Source: Actinomadura luzonensis
GTDB taxonomy: Bacteria; Actinomycetota; Actinomycetes; Streptosporangiales; Streptosporangiaceae
Direction: 5' to 3'
DNA length: 64,000 nt
Assembly (NCBI RefSeq): GCF_022664455.2
Contig: NZ_JAKRKC020000001.1
Coordinates: forward strand, 3,167,001 to 3,231,000
The notes beneath the pieces were generated by a model. The model searched no databases, was not told the DNA's origin, and saw only the letters and a list, made by a program, of their open reading frames with translations. Positions 25,726-32,607 of this stretch are shown piece after piece (positions within the stretch are counted from its first letter, which is position 1; every line of letters starts with the position of its first letter). The position numbers and the translations under genes were made by a program.

Positions 25726-26805
25726 ATGCCCCTCGACAACGACACCATCGTGATCGTCGGAGCCGGACAGTCCGGCCTGGCCGCTGCCCATGCCGCCCTG
25801 GAGCAGGGGCTACGGCCCCTGCTGCTGGAAGCCTCCGATCGGGCCGCCGGATCCTGGCCGCGCTACTACGACAGCCTCACCCTGTTCTCGCCCGCCCGAT
25901 ACAGCAGCCTGCCCGGCCTTCCCTTCGACGGCGACCCCGAGCGCTACCCACGCCGCGACGAAGTCGTCATCTACCTGGAGCGGTATGCCGCCGCCCTGAT
26001 CGAGCGCGGCGCCGAGCTGCGCACCGGCGCCCGCGTCGAGGCCGTCCACCTCGCCGGCGAGTCCGGCGCGAGCCGCTTCCTCGTACGTCTGGCCGACGGG
26101 CAGGAGCTGGCCGCTCCTGCCGTCATCGCGGCCGGCGGTTCCTTCGGCCGCCCGCACCGGCCCGCGCTGCCCGGCCTGGACACCTTCTCCGGCCCGGTGC
26201 CGCACGTCGCCGACTACCGCTGCCCGGCCTCGCTGTCCGGCGAGCACGTCGTCGTGGTGGGGGCGGGCAACTCGGCGGTCCAGGTCGCCTACGAGCTGGC
26301 CGCCGAGCGCCGGGTGACGCTGGCCAGCCGGGAGCCGATCCGGTTCGTGACCCAGCGCCCGCTGGGACGTGACCTGCACTTCTGGTTCCGCGTGACCGGG
26401 TTCGACCGGCTGCCGCTGGCCCGCGCCGAGGCCCCGCCCGCCTCGCCGGTGCTCGATGACGGCCGCTACCGTCAGGCGCTGCGCGAGGGCCGCTACACGC
26501 GCAGGGCGATGTTCACCCGCTTGGACGGCGATCACGCGCTCTGGTCCGACGGCGGCCTCGAGCGCGTCGATGCGGTGCTGCTGGCCACCGGCTACCGGCC
26601 GGACCTGCCCTACCTCACCGACCTGGGCGCACTGGACGACGGCGGTCACCCGCGCCAGCGCCGCGGCCTGTCGCTGACCCATCCCGGCCTGGGCTATCTG
26701 GGCCTGGAGTGGCAGCGCACGCCCTCCTCCAACACCCTGCGCGGCGTCGGGGCGGACGCCGCGTACGTGGTGGGGATGCTGGCCCGCCACCTGCGCGGCG
26801 ACTGA
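25726..26805 (+). CDS. arsO: ArsO-like flavin-containing monooxygenase
   Basis: This 359-residue flavoprotein has an N-terminal FAD motif VGAGQSGLAAAHAALEQG, the segment SWPRYYDSLTLFSPARYSSLPG typical of ArsO and related monooxygenases, a central NADPH motif VVVGAGNSAVQVAYELA and the closing ATGYRPDLPYL. ArsO-family enzymes are found in arsenic operons beside ArsR; their reaction is thought to be oxidation of an organic or thiolated arsenical, but is not well established. Divergence from an ArsR-type gene and the nearby ars-like genes support the call. The protein has none of the CCG motifs of its neighbour. A second, broken ArsO copy lies at 29352-29500. Confidence 0.75.
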   Translation: MPLDNDTIVIVGAGQSGLAAAHAALEQGLRPLLLEASDRAAGSWPRYYDSLTLFSPARYSSLPGLPFDGDPERYPRRDEVVIYLERYAAALIERGAELRTGARVEAVHLAGESGASRFLVRLADGQELAAPAVIAAGGSFGRPHRPALPGLDTFSGPVPHVADYRCPASLSGEHVVVVGAGNSAVQVAYELAAERRVTLASREPIRFVTQRPLGRDLHFWFRVTGFDRLPLARAEAPPASPVLDDGRYRQALREGRYTRRAMFTRLDGDHALWSDGGLERVDAVLLATGYRPDLPYLTDLGALDDGGHPRQRRGLSLTHPGLGYLGLEWQRTPSSNTLRGVGADAAYVVGMLARHLRGD

Positions 26806-26806
26806 T

Positions 26807-26865
26807 TTGACTTCCGTCTAAGCAGTGACGCATGATGTCTCCTGCTTAGATGAGCTTCTATTCAA
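26807..26865. promoter_or_regulatory. Inverted repeat with 9-bp perfect arms
   Basis: TCTAAGCAG (26817-26825) and CTGCTTAGA (26842-26850) are perfect inverted repeats around a 16-base centre. Each arm extends outward to a TTGAC-like or TTCAA element, giving TTGAC-N5-TCTAAG on the plus strand and a similar block on the minus strand. No T-run follows, so an operator seems likelier than a terminator. The rest of the 178-base spacer contains only a short fragment with codon-like pattern (about 26910-26958) that I cannot assign. Confidence 0.45.
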
Positions 26866-26983
26866 AGGGGTGCGTGATGCGCGCTCTGTTCACCCGCCGC
26901 CTCACCCGCCGTCATCGAGCGCGCCCGCCTCTACGCCACGTTCCCGTCCTTCCGCTGACCCACGCGCCCACCTGGAGAGTGTC

Positions 26984-28396
26984 ATGAGTGACAGTTGCTG
27001 CGGCACCACCACGATCGAGACCGAGCAGTTCACCACTCCTCAGCAGACCGCCCCGGGGATGATCGGCTTGCCGGTCGTCGTGATCGGCGCCGGGCCGGTC
27101 GGGCTGGCCGCCGCCGCCCACCTGGCCGAGCGCGGCATCGGCTTTCTCCTCTTGGAAGCCGGTGACCGGGTTGCCGCCTCGGTCGCGCAGTGGGGACACG
27201 TGCGGGTGTTCAGCCCGTGGAAGTACAACATCGACGCCGCCGCCCGCCGCCTCCTGGAGGCCGACGGCTGGACGGCCCCGGACTCCGACTGGCTGCCGAC
27301 CGGCGCTGAACTCATCGACGACTACCTCGCCCCGCTGGCCAAGCTGTTCGGCGACCGGGTGCGGCTCGGCGCGAAGGTGACCGCGATCAGCCGCCTCGGC
27401 CACGACCGCATGCGCACGACAGGCCGCGAGCAGGTGCCGTTCCTGATCCGGCTCGGCGACGGCACCGAGTTGCAGGCGCGAGCGATCATTGACGCCTCCG
27501 GCACCTACACCAGCCCGAACGTGCTGGGCGCCAGCGGCCTGCCCGCCCACGGCGAGCACGAGGTGTTCGTCGACCACGCGCTGCCGGACGTGCTCGGCGC
27601 CGACCGCGACCGCTACCAGGGCAGGCACACCCTGGTCGTAGGGGCCGGCCATTCGGCCGCCACCACTCTGCTCGCGCTGGCCGAGCTGCCGGACACGCCG
27701 ATCACCTGGGCGATCCGCGCCGGCAGCGCCGCCCGCACCTACGGCGGCGGCGACGCCGACGCTCTCCCGGCCCGCGGCGCGCTCGGCACCCGGCTGCGCG
27801 CCCACGTCGAATCGGGCCGCATTACGCTGCTGACGGGATTCATCACCCACCGCGTCAACGCCACCGACCAGGGCATCCAGGTGATCAGCCGGGCCCCTTC
27901 CGGCCACGAGCAGAGCGTCACCGTGGACCAGGTCGTGAGCGCGACCGGCTACCGCCCCGACCACTCCATCGCCTCCGAACTGCGCCTGGACCTGGACCCG
28001 GTGCTCGGCTCCACCCGCGCCCTGGCCCCGCTGATCGACCCCAATCAGCACTCCTGCGGCACCGTCCCGGCCCACGGCGTCGACGAACTCGCCCACCCCG
28101 AGCCCGGCTACTACGCGGTCGGGGTCAAGAGCTACGGCCGTGCCCCGACCTTCCTCATGGCCACCGGGTATGAGCAGGTCCGCTCGGTCGTTGCGGCGCT
28201 GGCCGGGGACTGGCAGGCGGCCCGCCACGTGCAGCTCGACCTGCCCGAGACCGGCGTGTGCTCCTCCAACCTGGTCGAGGCCCAGGAGCAGCGCGCCGGC
28301 CTGGCCACCGGCATCAGCGGCGGCCTGCTGGCGGCCCCCCTCCCGCTCACCACCGTCGGAGCTCCGGTGGAGTCCGGCGGCAGCTGCTGCGGCTGA
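26984..28396 (+). CDS. FAD-dependent oxidoreductase with CCG motifs at both termini
   Basis: A 470-residue flavoprotein monooxygenase-like enzyme: FAD motif VIGAGPVGLAAAAHLAERG near residue 30, NADPH motif LVVGAGHSAATTLLALAEL near 215, and VSATGYRPDHS near 315. Between these lie WGHVRVFSPWKYNIDAAA and SYGRAPTFLMATGYEQVRS. The unusual features are MSDSCCG at the start and SGGSCCG at the very end, two vicinal dithiol tags on either side of an ordinary flavoprotein fold, which could bind As(III) or shuttle electrons to a bound thiol. It lies in the arsenic-type island after arsO. The ATG at 26984 has GGAGAG upstream and keeps the N-terminal CCG. The reaction is unknown. Confidence 0.8.
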   Translation: MSDSCCGTTTIETEQFTTPQQTAPGMIGLPVVVIGAGPVGLAAAAHLAERGIGFLLLEAGDRVAASVAQWGHVRVFSPWKYNIDAAARRLLEADGWTAPDSDWLPTGAELIDDYLAPLAKLFGDRVRLGAKVTAISRLGHDRMRTTGREQVPFLIRLGDGTELQARAIIDASGTYTSPNVLGASGLPAHGEHEVFVDHALPDVLGADRDRYQGRHTLVVGAGHSAATTLLALAELPDTPITWAIRAGSAARTYGGGDADALPARGALGTRLRAHVESGRITLLTGFITHRVNATDQGIQVISRAPSGHEQSVTVDQVVSATGYRPDHSIASELRLDLDPVLGSTRALAPLIDPNQHSCGTVPAHGVDELAHPEPGYYAVGVKSYGRAPTFLMATGYEQVRSVVAALAGDWQAARHVQLDLPETGVCSSNLVEAQEQRAGLATGISGGLLAAPLPLTTVGAPVESGGSCCG

Positions 28397-28689
28397 AAGG
28401 AAGCACCCCGATGTCTGACGGCTACCCCACCGCCGCCCAGAAGGAGACGTTGCGCGCCCAGCACCAACCCCGGCTACGCTCCGGCGATCGCCCGGGCGGC
28501 GGGAACGCTCGCCTGGCGGCTGCAGGCCCAGGGCCTCATCGCCGAGACCCACGCCGGCGACTGGGCGACCACGACTGAGGGCCGCGCTGATCGCCTGTCC
28601 AACCTGAGTTCCCCCGCCGAGACCGCCGCCCTTGGACAGCAGGGCGGCGGTCCGCCGCGTTCCGGCCATGGTCGGCGGGTCGTCGCTGC
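28397..28689 (+). other. Degenerate sequence, unidentified gene remains
   Basis: Directly after the flavoprotein there is a good ribosome-binding site (AAAGGAAG) and ATG at 28411 reading MSDGYPTAAQKETLRAQ before the coding pattern is lost. A different frame then reads APAIARAAGTLAWRLQAQG with normal bias. I could not assign either piece to a family. They look like remains of one or two small genes cut by deletions. Confidence 0.4.
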
Positions 28690-28920
28690 CAGACCATCGG
28701 CTACGGCGTGCTCTACTACGCCTTCTCCGTCTTCCTCGTCCCGATGGCTCAAGACCTGGACGCCACCAACGCCCGATCTGTGCGCCGCTCGCCGGGCGGT
28801 GGCGCGACGCCCACGGCGGGCGCCCTGATGCCGTGGCAGCTCTACCTGGTCTTCGCCGCCATCGGCATCGCCTGTTCGATGGTGCTGTACGAGGCCGCGC
28901 GCGAGGCGCCTATAATTTAG
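28690..28920 (+). pseudogene. MFS transporter remnant
   Basis: The frame starts with TIGYGVLYYAFSVFLVPMAQ, the first helix of a major-facilitator transporter common beside arsR genes, then jumps after about ten residues to a later part of the protein (PWQLYLVFAAIGIACSMVLY) and ends in REAPII. At most two or three of twelve helices remain, so no transport is possible. The stop overlaps the putative arsR promoter (TATAAT at 28911). Confidence 0.65.
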
Positions 28921-28935
28921 ACCGGCATCGAATTA
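28911..28935 (+). promoter_or_regulatory. Probable arsR promoter/operator
   Basis: TATAAT at 28911-28916 could be a -10 box; TAATTTAGA (28913-28921) and TCGAATTA (28928-28935) form an imperfect inverted repeat of the kind bound by ArsR proteins, just upstream of the AAGGAG site of the ArsR gene at 28948. Confidence 0.45.
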
Positions 28936-28947
28936 AGGAGTCGCGTC

Positions 28948-29334
28948 ATGGCAGCCCCCGCCCCCACCCCGTGCTGTGCGCCGATCGCCCGCGAGCCGCT
29001 CAGCGAAGCCGACGCCGCCGACCTGGCCACCCTGCTCAAGGCCGTCGCCGACCCGGTACGGCTGCGCCTGCTGTCGCTGATCGGCTCCCACCCCGGCGGC
29101 GAGGCGTGCGTGTGCGACCTGACCGGCGTCTTCGACCTGACCGCCCCCACCATCTCCCACCATCTGAAGGTGTTGCGCACCGCCGGGCTGATCGACGGCG
29201 AACGCCGTGGCACGTGGGTCTACTACCGGATCATTCCCGAGGTGGTGAACAAGCTGGGTGCGCTGTTCGCCCCGCTCGCCGCCCCCGCCAAGGCGCAGAA
29301 CGGCTCGGTGGACGTGGAACTCCTCACTGCATGA
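28948..29334 (+). CDS. arsR: ArsR-family arsenic-responsive repressor
   Basis: The 128-residue protein contains VADPVRLRLLSLIGSHPGGEACVCDLTGVF: the CVCDL pair at the start of the DNA-binding helix is the classic As(III)/Sb(III) sensor of ArsR. The recognition helix LTAPTISHHLKVLRTAGLI and wing RRGTWVYYRI follow. An extra vicinal pair occurs in the N-terminal tail (TPCCAPIA), adding a possible third thiolate ligand. AAGGAG precedes the ATG. It probably represses itself and the genes downstream until arsenite binds. The originally adjacent transporter and ArsO genes are now only fragments. Confidence 0.92.
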   Translation: MAAPAPTPCCAPIAREPLSEADAADLATLLKAVADPVRLRLLSLIGSHPGGEACVCDLTGVFDLTAPTISHHLKVLRTAGLIDGERRGTWVYYRIIPEVVNKLGALFAPLAAPAKAQNGSVDVELLTA

Positions 29335-29351
29335 CCGCGGAGAGCAGCTGC

Positions 29352-29500
29352 ACACCGCCGGGTGCTGGTCGTCGGCGGCGGCAACTCCGCCGCGCAGATC
29401 CTCGCCGAACCCTCCCAAGTCGCTCGGACAGGACACCAATAACATCGTCGCCGTCGCGCCCGTACGCGACGCCAGAGGCCGGGGCGCGCAACGTCCGGAA
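29352..29500 (+). pseudogene. Fragments of a second ArsO-like flavin monooxygenase
   Basis: About 29359-29430 reads VLVVGGGNSAAQILAE, the NADPH-binding motif of ArsO proteins, and about 29440-29490 reads NIVAVAPVRDARGRG, resembling a later ArsO block, in a different frame. The rest of the gene is missing. The pieces follow the ArsR gene directly, matching the common arsR-arsO order, which the intact pair at 25.3-26.8 kb also shows divergently. Confidence 0.5.
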
Positions 29501-29578
29501 GCCGGCCGCCGAGATGGCTGCCCAGCTCCAGGCACAAGCAGGCATTATCAAACCCTCTTACTTTGATATTTGTCTATC

Positions 29579-29635
29579 TTGACGGGCATCTAAGTAGCGT
29601 GAGATCGTCTCTTTTGATTCGACATGCATCTAAGT
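29579..29635 (+). promoter_or_regulatory. Two direct repeats upstream of the CCG-peptide gene
   Basis: The 17-base element TTGAC-GG-GCATCTAAGT lies at 29579-29595 and recurs as TCGAC-AT-GCATCTAAGT at 29619-29635, exactly 40 bases apart, about four helical turns. The surrounding 29540-29640 stretch is unusually AT-rich for this genome. This is the likely promoter/operator of the peptide-peptidase operon, probably for one of the three ArsR proteins. Confidence 0.6.
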
Positions 29636-29675
29636 GTTGATGTCTCGACCTCGCACCGGCGGAAGGGAAACCACC

Positions 29676-29918
29676 ATGACGACGAACCAGACCAGCGGCG
29701 GCTTCATCGGCGATCTGGCGGAGGCTTTCACGCCGCCCGCCGCCGGGGGTTGCTGCGGAGCCCCCGCCAGCGACACGGCCCAGCAGGCAGCGGCGACCGC
29801 CACCTCGTGCTGCGGCAGCACAGCCGCCGCGCAGCAGGCCGCCCAGGCCGGCTGCTGCGGGCAGGCCCCAGCCGCCATCCCGGCCGCCGAGGCAGCCTCC
29901 ACCGGCTGCTGCGGATGA
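29676..29918 (+). CDS. Small peptide with four CCG motifs (possible arsenic-binding or modified peptide)
   Basis: An 80-residue protein: an N-terminal stretch of about 24 residues (TSGGFIGDLAEAF, helical and acidic), then an Ala/Gln/Ser/Thr-rich region punctuated by CCG at residues 26-28, 45-47, 60-62 and 78-80, the last one being the C terminus. Eight of 80 residues are Cys, all in vicinal pairs, ideal for binding four As(III) or other soft metals, as a metallothionein-like buffer. The leader-like start and GG before the first CCG would also suit a ribosomally made, modified peptide. GGAAGG precedes the ATG. It overlaps the peptidase gene by ATGA. I know no named family; function is inference. 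Confidence 0.75.
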   Translation: MTTNQTSGGFIGDLAEAFTPPAAGGCCGAPASDTAQQAAATATSCCGSTAAAQQAAQAGCCGQAPAAIPAAEAASTGCCG

Positions 29919-31162
29919 CCTCCACCATGCCGGACATCCCTCAGGCGCCCGGCCTGGGTGCCGTCGTGGAGCGGGTGTCGGCGGCGCGAATGCCGGCCAC
30001 GGTGCACGAGCTGGCCCGCGACCACTACGCGGGCCGGCGCGTGGGCACGCCCGGAGGCCGTGCCGCCGCCGCCTGGCTCGCCGAGCGGCTGCGCGAGCTG
30101 GGCGCCGAGGTCGAACTCGACTCCTTCCCCGTCACCGACGTGCGGGAGCTGTACGCCACCCCGATGCTCGAATGGAGCACAAGCAGCCAAGCGCTGCGCC
30201 TGGAGCACCGGCGCGACTTCGTCGAGCACCTCGCCTCGGCTGAGGCGCCGGACCCGCGCACCGCGCCGCTGGCCGCCGCCTCCGAGGCCGGCCTGCGCGG
30301 CCGATGGGTGCTGGCCGAGGCCGGGGACTGGGCGCAGGCGTGCGAACGAGCCGAGGCCCACGGCGCGGCCGGAGTGCTGGCCGCGCGCGGCACCGACGCC
30401 GAGGGGTGGATGCCCAAGATGATCGCCGGACCGGCCACCCGCGCCGTCCCGATCATCGCCTTGCGCACCGACCTGCACGCTCGCCTGGCCGACGCGCTGG
30501 CGGTCGGGCCGGTGCTGGTGACCGGGTCGATGCCGCTCCGGCAGACCTCGGCGGACGGCCACAACGTGCACGCCCGCTTCCCCGCCTCCTCGCCCGCCGG
30601 GGGCGTGGGGACCGGGCCGCGGGTCCTGCTGACCGCGCACTACGACGGCGTCGGCGACGACCCCGGCATGCGGCTGCCCGCGGCCGCCGACAACGCCTCC
30701 GGCGTGGCCGCCGTCCTGGAGGCCGCCCGCGTCCTGACAGCGGACCCGGCCACGCGGGCCGAACTGTCGGTGGCCTTCCTGGACGCCGAGGAGACCGGGG
30801 CATGGGGCTCGGCCCACCACGCAGCCGCCCTGCCGCCCGGCACCCTGGTGATCAACCTCGACGGCGCCGCGCACCTGCACCGGGCAGCCGCCGTCGAAGC
30901 CGGCGGCCCCGCCCACGCCCTGCTGGCCACCCTCGACCAGGCCGCCCGCCTGACCGGCGTGCCGCTGCGAGCGGGCGCGATGGCCTCCGACAACCGCCGC
31001 TACGCCGCCGCCGGACTGGCCGCGATCGGCATCGGCATGGGCATGCCCGGCTACCAGACCCCCGCCGAAACCCCCGACCGCGTCCAGCCGGGCACCCTCG
31101 TGGCGGCGGCGCGCCTGCTGGTCGCCACGGTTGGACTGCTGGCCGTCCAGACCTCGGTCTGA
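29915..31162 (+). CDS. Cytoplasmic M28-family metallopeptidase-like protein with PA-type insert
   Basis: The 415-residue protein shows the M28 aminopeptidase pattern: LTAHYDGVGDD (first metal His/Asp), ADNASGVAAVLEAA (bridging Asp), and LDAEETGAWGS (catalytic Glu pair). A PA-like domain (about residues 115-215, with GAAGVLAARG) is inserted. There is no signal peptide, unlike most secreted M28 enzymes. The usual final metal ligand, His in HTPADTPD, is Gln here (YQTPAETPDRV), so metal binding may be altered. The ATG overlaps the stop of the CCG-peptide gene, implying coupled translation and a joint role such as trimming the peptide or its thiol conjugates. Substrate unknown. Confidence 0.85.
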   Translation: MTSTMPDIPQAPGLGAVVERVSAARMPATVHELARDHYAGRRVGTPGGRAAAAWLAERLRELGAEVELDSFPVTDVRELYATPMLEWSTSSQALRLEHRRDFVEHLASAEAPDPRTAPLAAASEAGLRGRWVLAEAGDWAQACERAEAHGAAGVLAARGTDAEGWMPKMIAGPATRAVPIIALRTDLHARLADALAVGPVLVTGSMPLRQTSADGHNVHARFPASSPAGGVGTGPRVLLTAHYDGVGDDPGMRLPAAADNASGVAAVLEAARVLTADPATRAELSVAFLDAEETGAWGSAHHAAALPPGTLVINLDGAAHLHRAAAVEAGGPAHALLATLDQAARLTGVPLRAGAMASDNRRYAAAGLAAIGIGMGMPGYQTPAETPDRVQPGTLVAAARLLVATVGLLAVQTSV

Positions 31163-31277
31163 TCAGCTCACGATGACACCAGGCGGTGTCCTCGTCGACT
31201 GCTCGCCCGCGGGGATGCCGTCGGGCCACGTCGCCGGGCCGGGCGGTGATGGTGTGGTAGTGCAGGACGACGACGGC

Positions 31278-31308
31278 GAAGGCCCTCGCCGAGTCGGCGA
31301 GGGCCTTC
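31278..31308. terminator. Perfect 13-bp hairpin between convergent genes
   Basis: Arms 31278-31290 and 31296-31308 pair perfectly around a GAGTC loop. It lies in the 326-base spacer (31163-31488) between the peptidase gene and the convergent methyltransferase fusion and can end transcription from both sides. The rest of the spacer shows a weakly codon-like minus-strand frame (about 31170-31420) with no family resemblance; I do not call it a gene. Confidence 0.65.
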
Positions 31309-31488
31309 GGGCCACGTGTGCGTACCGGTGTGCGTGTCGCCTCTCGGCGAAGGGCACAACGCGGCTCCAGCCGAACGGTAGTCCGCGAAGGCGATAGGTG
31401 AGGCCCGGGGACACTGGGCACACCGGCCACGACGGATGTAACCATCGGACGGCCATCCCTGTTCCCGGCCGCCGTCCCGAGCGGCGAC

Positions 31489-32595
31489 TCAGGTCCCGGT
31501 CAGGGTGCTGCGGCGCTCGATCATCAGGACGTCCCGCCAGAGACCGTGGTGACAGCCGATGCGCTCGCGGGTGCCCACGACGCGGAAGCCGAGCGCCTGG
31601 TGCAGGCATAGGCTCGCGGCGTTCTCCGGGAAGACGCCCGACTGGATCGTCCAGACACCGGCGTCCTCGGCGGCGGCGATGAACGCCGCCAGCAGCGCCC
31701 GGCCGATGCCGTGAGCCTGGCAGCCGGGGTGAACGTAGATGCTGTGCTCGACCACTCCGGCGTACACCGGACGGGACGAGACCGCCGAGGCGGCCACCCA
31801 GCCGAGCACCTCGCCGGAGTCGGCGTCCACCGCCACGTACCGCAGGTGCGGCAACCGGCTCGCGGTGAACCCCTCCCAGCTGGGCGCAGTGGTCTCGAAA
31901 CTGGCCTGGCCGGTGTCCAGCCCGGCCTGGTAGATGGCCAGCACCTCGGCGGCGTCGCTCTCGCGCATCGGCCGGATCTCCAGGCCGGGCCCGATGGCGG
32001 GCTTGACGGCCTGGACGATGGCCGAGTGCGCCCCGTCGCCGTGATCGGCGGTCAGCACGATCCGCACGCCGACGAACCCGGCCGCCGCCAGCAGCTTGCG
32101 GTACTCGGTGACCGGCAGTGCCCCGGCCTCGCAGCCGATGCGCTGCTCGGCCGCCCGGCGGCGCTCCGGGTCGAGCTCGCCGTCGACCACCACGTCGCGG
32201 ACGCCGAACCGGCCGCCCGGCCGCAGCACCCGGAACGCCTCGGCCAGCGCTGCCGCCTTGTCGTCGGACAGGTTGATCACGCGGTTGGAGATGACCACGT
32301 CCACCGACCGGTCCGGCAGCGGCACCCGTTCGATCGTGCCGTGCAGGAACTCGACGTTGCGCGCGCCGGCCTGCTCAGCGTTGCGTCGCGCCGGCGCCAG
32401 CATGTCCGCGCCGGCATCCACCCCGTACACCCTGCCCTGCGGGCCGACCCGGCGGGCTGACAGCAGCACGTCGATGCCGCCGCCTGAGCCGAGATCCAGC
32501 ACCGTCTGACCGGCACGCAGCTCGGCGACCGTCCCTCCGGCGTCCGCGGCCCGGGCCGGCGCGGAGTAGTGGTCGATGATCTCGTCGTACGCCAT
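31489..32595 (-). CDS. Fusion of an ArsM-like methyltransferase and a GNAT acetyltransferase (ArsN1/PAT-like)
   Basis: Residues 1-200 resemble arsenite methyltransferase: VLDLGSGGGIDVLLSARRVG, GVDAGADML, the strand with INLSDDKAAALAEAFRVLRPGG and RIGCEAGALP. However it starts just before the SAM loop, lacking the N-terminal part with two arsenic-binding cysteines, and the ISNCV cysteine is Arg (ISNRV), leaving only the Cys in IGC. Residues 205-368 form a GNAT domain (IRPMRESDAAEVLAIYQAG, VHPGCQAHGIGRALLAAF, ENAASLCLHQALGFRVVG) like phosphinothricin/arsinothricin N-acetyltransferases. It follows arsR by 12 bases and so is arsenic-linked, yet methylation of arsenite by this form is doubtful. 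GGAG precedes the ATG. Confidence 0.82.
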   Translation of the reverse strand: MAYDEIIDHYSAPARAADAGGTVAELRAGQTVLDLGSGGGIDVLLSARRVGPQGRVYGVDAGADMLAPARRNAEQAGARNVEFLHGTIERVPLPDRSVDVVISNRVINLSDDKAAALAEAFRVLRPGGRFGVRDVVVDGELDPERRRAAEQRIGCEAGALPVTEYRKLLAAAGFVGVRIVLTADHGDGAHSAIVQAVKPAIGPGLEIRPMRESDAAEVLAIYQAGLDTGQASFETTAPSWEGFTASRLPHLRYVAVDADSGEVLGWVAASAVSSRPVYAGVVEHSIYVHPGCQAHGIGRALLAAFIAAAEDAGVWTIQSGVFPENAASLCLHQALGFRVVGTRERIGCHHGLWRDVLMIERRSTLTGT

Positions 32596-32607
32596 GGCCA
32601 GGCTCCT

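Noticed and set aside
26825..26983. N-terminal extension of the CCG-tagged flavoprotein
   Set aside because: The frame is open upstream but passes through the inverted repeat and a Pro/Ser-rich stretch with no resemblance to flavoproteins; the ATG at 26984 has its own GGAG site.
29634..29675. Earlier start for the CCG peptide at 29634
   Set aside because: It would add 14 residues but lacks a ribosome-binding site and begins inside the second direct repeat; the ATG at 29676 has GGAAGG at good spacing.
31163..31445. Possible minus-strand gene in the spacer after the M28 peptidase
   Set aside because: The frame has moderate codon bias but no start with a binding site, no family resemblance, and contains a perfect terminator-like hairpin.
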